From positions 1-33,525 of IMG/VR virus record IMGVR_UViG_3300009425_002477: 33,525 nucleotides of DNA. One strand, given 5' to 3'. This document shows positions 23,073 to 30,935 of this stretch, piece by piece (the first letter of the stretch is position 1; every line of letters starts with the position of its first letter). Below the pieces are notes generated by a model. That model worked only from the letters and a program-made list of their open reading frames with translations. It did not search any database and was not told the DNA's origin. This DNA comes from a virus. The position numbers and the translations under genes are program-made.

Positions 23073-24845
23073 TTAAATTCTTCCAAATAACCAAGAATTG
23101 TTTTGATAGTCTTGTTTTGTTGCTTCTTGACCCATTCTTTGGTGGTTTATTCCCATTCCTGTAGAGGTCAATGCGGGATTAAAATTTCTAGTACTACTCT
23201 TTACTGGAGTCTCATTTACCATCCAACTATCCATCATCGCCTTTGTATGTTCAGTAACTCGCTCTAATTGAGTAAATGAGTTCTCACCGACATATATAGC
23301 CATTGCAATAGCCATTATTAAATCATCATGTTGACCTTTTTGGTGGTCAGGTCTACCATTGATATAGATGAATGTTTTTAACTCGTTTAACAGTCGTGTT
23401 GAACGTATCGCAAAATCATGTCTAAGAGACTCCTCAAAGGTCGATACGATTTGTACACGTTTATTATTAAAGTTTAGTCCCGGTATCTTATCTATAGTGG
23501 ATGGATTATATTTCCATTTATCGGCAACATTTACCCCCTCAACATATAAATTCTTATATCCTAACTCTTGTAGTTTTCTTGAAGTAGCAACACCCATACC
23601 TCCAGTAATGTCAATAACCACAAAAGCAGAGTACATAGTAGCCCATTTAAATGCTATTTCAGCAGCAACATCAGGAGGTATTTTACCTAAATATTCTAAA
23701 ACTTGTTCCCTTTCTTCAAAATCGATAATAGTAAAGGTTGTAAAATCCTCACTATCACCACGAGAAACATCAATACCCATTATATATTTATGTCCCTCTA
23801 CCGGCTCTTTCCATTGCCATAAGGCACCTCCCATGAATTTATTTTCAGGTTCCTTTATAGACTTTTCTTTAATGATTTCAATCGTTTCACTTGGAATAAC
23901 ATTATCTCCTGAACCCAAGAAGTTACACTCTAATTCTTGAGATATCTTTCTTCGGTCGAATTTAAGTTTCTTAGCCATACCTTCAAACCATGAAGAATAA
24001 ACTTTATATCCGTCTAATAAATTACGTTTAATTTTATCGTTATCCCTTTTACGTGGATGTATGTGTGAATAATCGATAATGATTTTACTATCATCATATT
24101 CATTACGATTTAACATATAATGAATTATATCCTTACATTTAATAAGTTTTAAGTCACTAGCATATCTTGGGTCACGATACCAATACATTTCAGTTATCTT
24201 AAAGTCGTTCATCCCTCTAACTGCTTGGTCATAGATAGTATAATATATTGGGTCAAAACCGTTAGGTGTTGATATCACAATTACTTTACCACCTGTAGAT
24301 AATGAAGCCATACAAGCAGACCAAAAATCACCATCGGCATCGATAAACGCGGCTTCATCAAAAATAAGTATAGTTGGAGTATACCCACGAAGAGCATCTT
24401 TAGATGTTGCTACTGCCTTAACTTCACACCCATTACTTAATTTAAAATGTCTTTGTGAATTTTTTTCAGCCGAAAATGTGACTCCGAACCATAATGGCCA
24501 TTGGTCAACAAATCCTCTTACCTTATTAGCGAACTCCATAGACGTATCTAGTTTATTCGCAATAATCAATACTTTTTCAGGTTTCTTTTTAGATGCGGTA
24601 ATAACTTTCTTAGATGCCCATGCTGCGGTTACTGTTGAAACACCAGCTTGTCTGTATTTTAGAGCAATATTCTCTTCGTGTTCATCATAATCACGAATAA
24701 GTGTATCTTGGTCAGGAAATAATTCTAAAGGTACGTATTTAGATTGGGTATTATCGTAAGTTTGTAGATAGGTTTTTAATGCGTAAGAAGTGTCTTTTAC
24801 ACATTTTGAGTATTCCAATAAAACTTGCTCTCTTGATAGTCCCAT
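23073..24845 (-). CDS. Terminase large subunit, T4 gp17-like
   Basis: A 590-residue packaging motor and nuclease. ATPase part: adenine-binding region with Gln46, deviant Walker A RQAGVST at 65-71, Walker B ILIFDEAAF at 159-167, coupling motif STPNG at 192-196. Nuclease part (RNase H fold): MGIDVSRGDSEDFTTFTI with Asp359, VIDITGGMG with Asp412, and QHDDLIMAIAMA with Asp507/508. In the Walker A the usual Lys before Ser/Thr is Val; such variants (RQxGxST) are known among terminases, with an upstream basic residue taking over. The gene follows an acidic 423-aa gene after 20 nt and precedes the portal. No small terminase subunit is recognised in the window. Confidence 0.94.
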   Translation of the reverse strand: MGLSREQVLLEYSKCVKDTSYALKTYLQTYDNTQSKYVPLELFPDQDTLIRDYDEHEENIALKYRQAGVSTVTAAWASKKVITASKKKPEKVLIIANKLDTSMEFANKVRGFVDQWPLWFGVTFSAEKNSQRHFKLSNGCEVKAVATSKDALRGYTPTILIFDEAAFIDADGDFWSACMASLSTGGKVIVISTPNGFDPIYYTIYDQAVRGMNDFKITEMYWYRDPRYASDLKLIKCKDIIHYMLNRNEYDDSKIIIDYSHIHPRKRDNDKIKRNLLDGYKVYSSWFEGMAKKLKFDRRKISQELECNFLGSGDNVIPSETIEIIKEKSIKEPENKFMGGALWQWKEPVEGHKYIMGIDVSRGDSEDFTTFTIIDFEEREQVLEYLGKIPPDVAAEIAFKWATMYSAFVVIDITGGMGVATSRKLQELGYKNLYVEGVNVADKWKYNPSTIDKIPGLNFNNKRVQIVSTFEESLRHDFAIRSTRLLNELKTFIYINGRPDHQKGQHDDLIMAIAMAIYVGENSFTQLERVTEHTKAMMDSWMVNETPVKSSTRNFNPALTSTGMGINHQRMGQEATKQDYQNNSWLFGRI

Positions 24846-24865
24846 CTATACATAATAAGTTTTTT

Positions 24866-26137
24866 TTATGATAAAGAAATACCTAAGTCACCTAGTAAAT
24901 CCGAAAGACCACCATCATCATCTTCATCATCATCAGAGTATTGGTCCATCGCGTCTTCATATTCTTGAGATTGTAACTCTTCAATAATTTCATCAACCAT
25001 CTTAGATACAATTTTTTTACCATCATCAGAACCAGACATAATCATTTTTGCCACATCAAAAAATTCGTCAGTCGTTAAAGATGAGAATCTTGAAAATAAG
25101 TAATTTTGTATTTCTCTTAAATCGTCATCATATAATTTTTCAGGATAAGCTTCCATAAATTTTTCCCAAATAACTGGACCTAATCTTAAATCCCACACCT
25201 CATATGGTAAAGTATCTTGTGAATTCATAACCATTTCAGCGGCTTTAGGTTCATCAGGTAATCCTTGAGTACCTAGTACCTCGTAAACTCCTTTAATTAA
25301 CTCGTGTACTAATATCGGGAAAAATAACCCTTTAGCCTTAATAGTTGGTGGGTCAGTAGTATCATCTACCTCTTCTTTACCTTCCATACCCTCTCCACTC
25401 TCTGCTGCCTTCATAACCATTTCATCAGGTAAAATCCAATATAATAAGTCGTTAACTGACATTATAACCCCGTAAAGATTTAATAGTTTAGGGTCAATCT
25501 TATTTAATTCTTCAGATACTAAATGAAACATATAGTGTCCTTTTTTAGAAGCTCCCTGAATAAGAGAATTAATAAAACGTCTCTTAGACTTTTCTAAGTC
25601 AAACTTTTCAAAAGCGGCCATAAAATTTTCTAAGTCGTCCTCTGCATCATCTTCACTAACACCAAATTGGTCAATAACGTCCTCATCTTCAGGTTCTTCG
25701 GAGTCTTTTTTCATTCCAGACATATCAATCTGACCAGGCATTGAAGTTAACTCAACATCAAACTGAAAGGCATTTTCAGGTAATGACATCTCTTGTTTTA
25801 CCAATGTAACCGCAAGTTGTTCTAAATATCCTTCGTTATTTGATTCTATTTGTTTAACCTCTTGTACGGCTTTCATCATCATACCCTGTAGATTCATTAA
25901 TTGATTTTGAGTCACATCGGGTACCCCTGTATAACTCTTAACTTTCTCAATAACATCACGAAATCTTTTAGATGCAATTAATTGCTCAAAAGAGTTGTCA
26001 AGTTCATCGTCATCCTTTCTAGGTAATGCCGGATTATCAGACATCGGGGTATCTCCCGTTTCCAACTTAGACTGTATTCCTTGGTCCATTCTTTCAGGTC
26101 CATCGTATTCAATTTGTTCTTTTATTCTCTTACTCAT
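24866..26137 (-). CDS. Unknown 423-aa acidic phage protein
   Basis: N-terminal ~45 residues are charged and disordered. A helical part follows (about 48-120), then an acidic linker (about 148-170), a larger helical domain (about 175-400) with WILPDEMVMKAAE, FPILVHELIKGVYEVLG and LPYEVWDLRLGPVIWEKFMEAYPEKLY, and an Asp-rich C-terminus (DDDEDDDGGLSDLLGDLG). I do not recognise a named family, though the well-defined Trp/Tyr-rich helical core suggests a conserved virion or head protein. It starts 8 nt inside the end of the upstream gene and ends 20 nt before terminase, so it is made with the packaging genes. Confidence 0.7.
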   Translation of the reverse strand: MSKRIKEQIEYDGPERMDQGIQSKLETGDTPMSDNPALPRKDDDELDNSFEQLIASKRFRDVIEKVKSYTGVPDVTQNQLMNLQGMMMKAVQEVKQIESNNEGYLEQLAVTLVKQEMSLPENAFQFDVELTSMPGQIDMSGMKKDSEEPEDEDVIDQFGVSEDDAEDDLENFMAAFEKFDLEKSKRRFINSLIQGASKKGHYMFHLVSEELNKIDPKLLNLYGVIMSVNDLLYWILPDEMVMKAAESGEGMEGKEEVDDTTDPPTIKAKGLFFPILVHELIKGVYEVLGTQGLPDEPKAAEMVMNSQDTLPYEVWDLRLGPVIWEKFMEAYPEKLYDDDLREIQNYLFSRFSSLTTDEFFDVAKMIMSGSDDGKKIVSKMVDEIIEELQSQEYEDAMDQYSDDDEDDDGGLSDLLGDLGISLS

Positions 26138-27401
26138 CTTTAAATGTGATATTTAAACTATTAAATTTAAGGAATTCAGGTAAATCTGAATTAGTTTTAG
26201 CTTTAGGTGCCGGTTTATGTTTCGGCTTATAAGGAGATTTTCTATCCGGTTTAGTACGTGTAGGTGATTTAGTAGGTGCTTCTTTTGTACCTGGAGAATC
26301 TTTTATATCCGGTGATTGTTCGATAATATCTATTAAATCTTTTTTAGTCATAGTAGGTTTGTTAATGTCTTTAATCAAAGATACGATATTTTCTTCAATC
26401 TGTCTAACTTTATCACTATGTTCTTTAAGGTCTTTCGATACTTGACTAACACATGCATCAAACTTCTTCTCAGCGTTTTTCTTCCATGTTTTTTTAGGGC
26501 CATACTTAGATTGTATACTATCCATACAAATCGCATATTCATTATCTTCTTCAAACATACCTAATGATGTAGGTGCTTCTGGAGCTTCCGCCCCTTTTGG
26601 ACCTCCCTTTGGTTTAAAAGTAAAATATTTACCAATAGGTTTATTCATTTTCATATTACCAACTAAATCCTTGGCAATTCCTTTTTTCATCTTTCCTCTT
26701 ATAATACTATTCTCTCCCATTGCCTTTCTATCGTTATCTGAATCATCATCCATACCGTCAGGCGCCATATCATCTTCATCATGTGGCATTTCTTGACCCG
26801 TAGCCGTTTGCATCGCGACATCACCTAAAGCATTTGAAGAATCAATCTCTTCATCTACGGGGATTTCAAAGGTTGTGGATTGTTCGTTATCACCTAATTC
26901 TATATCAACATCATATGACTCTCTATCTTTAGCTGGTTCAAACATTTTCATTAACATATTAAAGTCATCTTTAAAATAACGTCTTAAATATAGTCTTTTG
27001 GCATTATCGATTAAACCCTGTCTATCTGTTTGATATTCCTCCCAATCATCCCACCAATGGTCAACTGCAGACTCGGCCGCAGATTCTAAATCAGAACTAA
27101 ATGGACTTGGCATATCTTCAGGTTCACCTAACTCATCATGAATTGATTTATTAAAGTATGACTGGTCTGAACTTCCCCATTCATTTAATTCTTCTTCTCC
27201 TAATTCTTTAGTTAGTTGTTGTGCAAATTGATTTGCTTGAGCTAAATCAGACTTTATTTTGTCTACTTTAGTAGGGGTATCCCCTTGTTCTTTCACTATT
27301 TTTTTATGTAAAAGATTGATTTGTTTTTCACTAAGTCGTTTAAGAGTCTTTACCTTAAACCCTTCTTTAAGTAATTCTATTATGTTATTTTTTGTATTCA
27401 T
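26130..27401 (-). CDS. Unknown 423-aa protein with Pro/Lys-rich C-terminus
   Basis: Opens MNTKNNIIELLKEGFKVKTLKRLSEKQINLLHKKI, a basic helical head. Next come a part rich in Trp, Asp and Glu (AVDHWWDDWEEYQTD, about 112-126), a long acidic section (about 160-225) and a small domain with two Cys (YAICMDSIQSKYG...FDACVSQVSKDL, about 290-325). The tail is a Pro/Lys/Thr-rich disordered run (about 365-410). No family is recognised. It overlaps the previous gene by 17 nt and the next by 8 nt, so the four genes 29018-24866 form one tight operon leading into terminase. The mixed charge blocks suit an internal head or assembly protein, by inference only. Confidence 0.7.
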   Translation of the reverse strand: MNTKNNIIELLKEGFKVKTLKRLSEKQINLLHKKIVKEQGDTPTKVDKIKSDLAQANQFAQQLTKELGEEELNEWGSSDQSYFNKSIHDELGEPEDMPSPFSSDLESAAESAVDHWWDDWEEYQTDRQGLIDNAKRLYLRRYFKDDFNMLMKMFEPAKDRESYDVDIELGDNEQSTTFEIPVDEEIDSSNALGDVAMQTATGQEMPHDEDDMAPDGMDDDSDNDRKAMGENSIIRGKMKKGIAKDLVGNMKMNKPIGKYFTFKPKGGPKGAEAPEAPTSLGMFEEDNEYAICMDSIQSKYGPKKTWKKNAEKKFDACVSQVSKDLKEHSDKVRQIEENIVSLIKDINKPTMTKKDLIDIIEQSPDIKDSPGTKEAPTKSPTRTKPDRKSPYKPKHKPAPKAKTNSDLPEFLKFNSLNITFKDE

Positions 27402-27801
27402 CTTCCATAAAACTTTTTTCGTAGCTCAATACGATATCTCTTTCGTAAAGTTTATCCTCAACAGATTTAACACTGTCTCCATAATGAAAAACTAATCTTT
27501 TAAATTTTTCATTTAAAATGGCTTCACTATCTTCATTTTCCCAAGCTAAGGATATTACCCTATCGATTGCATCATATACACCGAAAAAATCTGAGTTTTG
27601 TATTAAATGTAAATCTATACCGACATTTCGTAGTACGCCCACTTTTTTTATAAACTTAATTTGAGGCGGTGAAGGGTTACCATTTGCCGGTTGTGTATCC
27701 CATTCATCGCCCCATACATCGTCCATATCGGAAAATATAAATTCATATATATTATCCCCTTTATAGTTGGGTCCTAGTTCATTAACATAAACTAATTTCA
27801 T
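27385..27801 (-). CDS. Unknown conserved-looking 138-aa phage protein
   Basis: Compact alpha/beta protein: MKLVYVNELGPNYKGDNIYEFIFSD, then VWGDEWDTQPANGNPSPPQIKFIKKVGVLRN, VGIDLHLIQNSDFFGVYDAIDRVISLAWEN and a helical end. The dense, well-ordered sequence and the Trp/Gly/Pro turn suggest a conserved fold; I recall similar openings in other T4-like marine phages but no function. It shares the 4-base ATGA overlap with the gene before it, so translation is coupled, and overlaps the gene after it by 17 nt. Confidence 0.72.
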   Translation of the reverse strand: MKLVYVNELGPNYKGDNIYEFIFSDMDDVWGDEWDTQPANGNPSPPQIKFIKKVGVLRNVGIDLHLIQNSDFFGVYDAIDRVISLAWENEDSEAILNEKFKRLVFHYGDSVKSVEDKLYERDIVLSYEKSFMEDEYKK

Positions 27802-29018
27802 ATTAATACCCCTTTAGTGGATACTTTAAGTTGTTTACCTTCAGATTCAAATACTAGATTACCTTTATTAGTTTTACCTAAAAATATAATATTATTATTT
27901 TCTTTAACTAAGAACTCAGAAGTCAATTCTTGTTCAACAGTTTTCGATAATCTTTTTATTTCTTTTTTTACTGAAATGTTTTTAACTTTTTCTGATAAGA
28001 ATTTTTTAATGTTTTTTGATTTAATAGTACTTTTCTCATTTTCATTAATTACAAAGTATTTTTTTAGTACCTTATCTACTTTAGATTCGGTAAATATTTC
28101 ATCAACAAATGAAGTCATCGAATCTTGTTCAGATAACTCATCGTCAACTATTGGTTCTTCTAAATCTAAATCTAAATCTAAATCTTCATCTTCAGCGTCA
28201 ATATCAATATCGGTATCATCCATACCATAATCGACATCTTCTTCTTCAAAATTAGCTAAGATATCTTCCTTATCCTCTTCAGATAATTTTTCTAATGAAA
28301 CCGCAGAAATAATTGAGTTTATAACATATTTAATATCCTCAGAAGATAACCCCTGATTTTTATCATAAGTTCTCAACTTCTGACCTATTTTACCGGTTAG
28401 TTTTTGAATTACTTTAAATGAACTTTCATCGTCCTCTTCACCGTCTATAGTGTCTTCAATATCTAAATCTAATTCCTCATCTTCTATAGAAGTCTCCGTA
28501 TCCATATCTAAGTCCATATCTAAGTCCATTGACTCGTCATCTAACTGTGTATCAGGTAAATCCGAACCTAAGTCTAAATCAACAGAAGGTTCCCCTAATG
28601 GCTCTTCAATGTCAAGCTCAACATCCACTTCAGGTTTTGGTGTTTTAAGAACAAACTTTTTTTGTTCACCAATAATATTAACTCCTTCAACATTTTCAAA
28701 GAGTCGGTTAAGTTCACCAGCAATAAGATTAATCTTTTTCATCGCTTGAGAGAAAGACCTATAATGTTTACGGTTTTGCATTGGTTCAGCGTAATCAAGT
28801 TCTGATTCGTTAATTCCTTTTTTAATTATGTACCCTGTTTTTTCTTTAACGATACCATAATGTTTTCCATCCGCCAATTGTATTGAGTACTCGGATGTAG
28901 AGCTTTTGTTTTCACTAATAGTTGACGGTTTTGACCCGTAATTAGCCATTTCAAGAATTCTATTTATTTGTTCTTGACCTGATAATTTTTCACTACCTAG
29001 AGGTTTTAAATCTGACAT
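27798..29018 (-). CDS. Acidic 406-aa phage protein with DLDLD repeats
   Basis: N-terminal ~130 residues form a folded part (YSIQLADGKHYGIVKEKTGYIIKKGINESE, SFSQAMKKINLIAGELNRLFENV). A long acidic section (about 133-200 and 265-295) is built from Asp-Leu alternation, DNA 6-mers such as AAATCT near 28159-28186. A helical domain sits between them and a basic C-terminal domain (about 310-406) ends in FLGKTNKGNLVFESEGKQLKVSTKGVLI, which looks like a small beta barrel. No family is recognised. The mix of folded ends and acidic middle resembles scaffold-like or internal head proteins. It follows the 51-aa gene after 28 nt, and no separate octamer is seen. Confidence 0.7.
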   Translation of the reverse strand: MSDLKPLGSEKLSGQEQINRILEMANYGSKPSTISENKSSTSEYSIQLADGKHYGIVKEKTGYIIKKGINESELDYAEPMQNRKHYRSFSQAMKKINLIAGELNRLFENVEGVNIIGEQKKFVLKTPKPEVDVELDIEEPLGEPSVDLDLGSDLPDTQLDDESMDLDMDLDMDTETSIEDEELDLDIEDTIDGEEDDESSFKVIQKLTGKIGQKLRTYDKNQGLSSEDIKYVINSIISAVSLEKLSEEDKEDILANFEEEDVDYGMDDTDIDIDAEDEDLDLDLDLEEPIVDDELSEQDSMTSFVDEIFTESKVDKVLKKYFVINENEKSTIKSKNIKKFLSEKVKNISVKKEIKRLSKTVEQELTSEFLVKENNNIIFLGKTNKGNLVFESEGKQLKVSTKGVLI

Positions 29019-29046
29019 ATCTTAATTGTTTTGTATTTTTTTTAAT

Positions 29047-29202
29047 TTAACTGTTTAAACCAGCACCACCTAGCAGTACCGTATTACATTGTACGACAGA
29101 CTCTCCAAGACCATTAATATATGTTGCGTGTGTTGGGGTAAATCCTGTAGTTCCGCTTAAGGGAATTATGTATTGTGAGCTTGTACATCCGGTTTGTGCC
29201 AT
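29047..29202 (-). CDS. 51-aa Cys-containing protein with its own late promoter
   Basis: A short frame, MAQTGCTSSQYIIPLSGTTG then FTPTHATYINGLGESVVQCN and TVLLGGAGLNS. It is rich in Gly, Thr, Ser and Ala with only one acidic and no basic residue apart from His, and has Cys at 6 and 39. The composition is that of an extended beta structural peptide, unlike the charged neighbours. A perfect late octamer lies 13 nt before the ATG at 29202, with the usual A-rich bases between, which supports real and probably strong expression. It could be a head decoration or tail-tip component; a small secreted or membrane role is less likely because no hydrophobic helix is present. No family recognised. Confidence 0.7.
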   Translation of the reverse strand: MAQTGCTSSQYIIPLSGTTGFTPTHATYINGLGESVVQCNTVLLGGAGLNS

Positions 29203-29215
29203 AATAGTTTTTTAT

Positions 29216-29223
29216 TATAAATA
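29216..29223 (-). promoter_or_regulatory. Candidate late promoter TATTTATA
   Basis: Minus-strand TATTTATA, 13 nt before the start at 29202, followed by ATAAAAAAC; nearly identical to the elements at 21163 and 15031. Confidence 0.65.
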
Positions 29224-29275
29224 TACCATAAGTTAAGAATTTCCATTTTTTCTTATCTCACGATACAATTATAGT

Positions 29276-30028
29276 TTATTTTTGTTCAGATAAAGAGAGT
29301 TTTTTATCAATTAAACCGTTTTGAAAATCAAATAATTTTTGAATATAACCATTTCTTCTTAAGAATTTAAATACTAAATTTTCGTAGGAATATTCACCTT
29401 CCTTTTCTAATCCACATCCTCGATATTTCTTTAACCTATCTTTTACTTTATCAATTTTTAATAATGAAGACTCTAAGTCCTCATTATTATTTTCAAGGTC
29501 ATCAATTAATGCATCTATAATGTCTTCCCATTGATTAACTTTATCTTTAATTATTTTCTTATTAATCTCAATATCTTCTTTAGATGGTTCAATAATCCAC
29601 TCTCCATATAATACAGAATAAACTCCTGTAGATATATGTTGCTCATTCGTGTCTTGGACATATACCTCCACCTCATAACCCTTTACGGTTATATCATGAG
29701 TAGAATTAAATAAGGTCTTCTTTAACTTAAACAGGTCTTGGTATAATTCCTTCTCTTCTCCCGACTCATTAAAGTCATACATAATATGTAAATCGATATC
29801 TGAGTATTCAGACCAATTATAATTCGATAAAGAACCTGTCATTGTAATATCCTGTATGAATATATCATACCCTAAATGTTCAATAAACTTATTTGATATC
29901 TCAATTAACCGCAGACGGATATCTTCATGTAGTCTTGCATCTGAAGGACTATTTGGGTTTTCCCATATTACTGGGTTTAACTCATCTTTCACATTAAAAC
30001 TATTAATTATATTATTAAAATTTTCCAT
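29276..30028 (-). CDS. Nucleotidyltransferase-fold protein
   Basis: A 250-residue protein with the active-site signature of the polymerase-beta-type nucleotidyltransferase superfamily: MTGSLSNYNWSEYSDIDLHIM at 63-83, giving Gly65-Ser66, the metal-binding pair Asp77 and Asp79, and a third carboxylate in EVEVYVQD at 119-126. The N-terminal helices (about 33-56) and the helical C-terminal half (about 150-240) fit a minimal enzyme with a substrate-binding tail. Such enzymes move NMP onto RNA ends, antibiotics or proteins; nothing here identifies the acceptor. It stands between the KTSC gene and the 51-aa gene with only an imperfect octamer (TATTTATT, 4 nt from the start). There is no neighbouring antitoxin-like partner, so a toxin-antitoxin reading is not favoured. 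Confidence 0.78.
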   Translation of the reverse strand: MENFNNIINSFNVKDELNPVIWENPNSPSDARLHEDIRLRLIEISNKFIEHLGYDIFIQDITMTGSLSNYNWSEYSDIDLHIMYDFNESGEEKELYQDLFKLKKTLFNSTHDITVKGYEVEVYVQDTNEQHISTGVYSVLYGEWIIEPSKEDIEINKKIIKDKVNQWEDIIDALIDDLENNNEDLESSLLKIDKVKDRLKKYRGCGLEKEGEYSYENLVFKFLRRNGYIQKLFDFQNGLIDKKLSLSEQK

Positions 30029-30050
30029 TAATAATAAATAGTCAAAGTAA

Positions 30051-30299
30051 TTACTTTGTTATTTTTTTATATTTGAATTTCCTACCTATCTCCTTATTAA
30101 AGAATGTTCCTTGAGATTCGGCCATTCTAAATTTTGTATATATTGAGTGTGGTACCTTCTCATATTCGTATTTCATACCATTTTTAAACGATACCGTTAA
30201 TTTTTCTTCACCTGTATCGTAAATTGTTTTTGTTAAGTTCGAAGATACTATCTCATTGATAATTAATTTACCCTCTATTTTTTCACTTTTAATTCCCAT
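30051..30299 (-). CDS. KTSC domain protein
   Basis: An 82-residue protein in which residues ~19-72 match the KTSC domain: SSNLTKTIYDTG, KLTVSFKNGMKYEYEKVPHSIYTKF, AESQGTFFNKEIGRKF. The pattern of a strand with a short hairpin, YxYxxVP, then F..A.S.G.FFN..I is distinctive. KTSC domains occur alone or fused to lysyl-tRNA synthetase, and phages carry many; their function is unknown (possibly nucleic-acid binding). The start is 13 nt after a one-mismatch octamer at 30313-30320. It precedes the nucleotidyltransferase gene by 22 nt and may be co-transcribed with it. Confidence 0.85.
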   Translation of the reverse strand: MGIKSEKIEGKLIINEIVSSNLTKTIYDTGEEKLTVSFKNGMKYEYEKVPHSIYTKFRMAESQGTFFNKEIGRKFKYKKITK

Positions 30300-30312
30300 A
30301 GTTAACTTTTTA

Positions 30313-30320
30313 AATAAATA
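30313..30320 (-). promoter_or_regulatory. Late promoter-like element before KTSC gene
   Basis: Minus-strand TATTTATT (one mismatch), 13 nt before the start at 30299, followed by TAAAAAG. It lies just after the terminator at 30341-30364. Confidence 0.5.
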
Positions 30321-30340
30321 TACGAATAGTTTTTAAATAA

Positions 30341-30364
30341 AAAACCCTCCTATTGGAGGGTTTT
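30341..30364 (-). terminator. Intrinsic terminator after UVR-motif gene
   Basis: Ten-bp perfect stem AAAACCCTCC / GGAGGGTTTT (30341-30350 with 30355-30364), loop TATT, T-rich on the minus strand. It ends the 30367-30738 transcript and insulates the late genes beyond. Confidence 0.88.
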
Positions 30365-30366
30365 CA

Positions 30367-30738
30367 TTAATTTGATAATTCTTTGATTTTATCTCTAAGT
30401 TCTATAGAGTATTCAAAGTTCTCTTCAGTAATTGATTTTTTCAGTTCTATTTCAAGTTCACTTATTTTCTCTCCGTTCTCTTCTAAAGACTTAATCATGT
30501 CTCTAAGTTTAACCGCAGTCTCAAAGTCCTGATTAACTACTGATTCATTTAACTTATTTTTTAAGTCGTCAACCTTACTTGACGATTCTTCAGTATTACC
30601 ATTCTTATAATAATACATATAACCGTTAGGTCCCATTTTATAAAATAATGGTTTAGTCTCATTAAAGAAGGTATCTAGTTCATTGAACATAGAGTCAAAA
30701 TCACTGAATGGGTTATTAAATTTTCTTTTTCCGAACAT
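30367..30738 (-). CDS. UVR-motif protein (McsA/UvrB-like repeats), divergent from clpC
   Basis: A 123-residue protein. Residues 1-50 are aromatic and Asn/Asp-rich (MFGKRKFNNPFSDFDSMFNE). Two tandem UVR motifs follow at about 57-86 (DDLKNKLNESVVNQDFETAVKLRDMI) and 94-122 (ELEIELKKSITEENFEYSIELRDKI), given here as their pattern L..L..A/S...F E.A..LRD.I. UVR motifs mediate contacts in UvrB/UvrC, ClpC and the ClpC adaptor McsA. The zinc-finger cysteines of McsA are absent. The gene is transcribed away from a phage ClpC whose own middle domain carries a UVR motif, so an adaptor or regulator role for that unfoldase is plausible. A promoter of the TAnnTTTG class is not clear on this strand. Confidence 0.8.
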   Translation of the reverse strand: MFGKRKFNNPFSDFDSMFNELDTFFNETKPLFYKMGPNGYMYYYKNGNTEESSSKVDDLKNKLNESVVNQDFETAVKLRDMIKSLEENGEKISELEIELKKSITEENFEYSIELRDKIKELSN

Positions 30739-30832
30739 AATGTTAGTTTTTCTTAATTAATTGTTTATCTTTGTATTAACGATAAGTAATAAACGTGCCA
30801 ACACAAGTATGGTATGTAGTAAAGTAATTATA

Positions 30833-30877
30833 ATGTCAAAGTGACATGTAAAATAAACTTAATATGACAAAATGTCA
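30833..30877. promoter_or_regulatory. Twin inverted repeats, candidate operator of clpC
   Basis: ATGTCA-AAG-TGACAT (30833-30847) and TGACA-AAA-TGTCA (30865-30877). Both are perfect dyads built from the same half-site TGTCA/TGACA, in opposite arrangements. Their centres are 31 bp apart, about three helical turns, and the second ends 3 nt before the -33 box of the clpC promoter. This is what a binding site for a dimeric regulator would look like; no regulator gene is in the window. The rest of the 197-nt gap is AT-rich, with an extra plus-strand TATCTTTG at 30766-30773. Confidence 0.6.
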
Positions 30878-30880
30878 GTA

Positions 30881-30911
30881 TTTGATAAATGCATAACTTT
30901 TGTTATGTTTG
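30881..30911 (+). promoter_or_regulatory. Bacteroidetes host-type promoter of clpC-like gene
   Basis: TTTG (30881-30884), 19-nt spacer, TATGTTTG (30904-30911): an exact match to the Bacteroidetes primary-sigma consensus. It lies 24 nt before the ATG at 30936 and suggests early or middle expression by host polymerase. Confidence 0.8.
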
Positions 30912-30935
30912 TAATAATAAATTAAATAATATAAT

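Noticed and set aside
24846-24865. Octamer-like TATACATA (plus-strand reading) before terminase
   Set aside because: It lies 1 nt from the start codon, inconsistent with the 11-13 nt spacing of the others.
29276-30299. Nucleotidyltransferase plus KTSC protein as a toxin-antitoxin pair
   Set aside because: The NTase is larger than MNT-type antitoxins, no HEPN motif is present, and the KTSC domain is not a known toxin or antitoxin.
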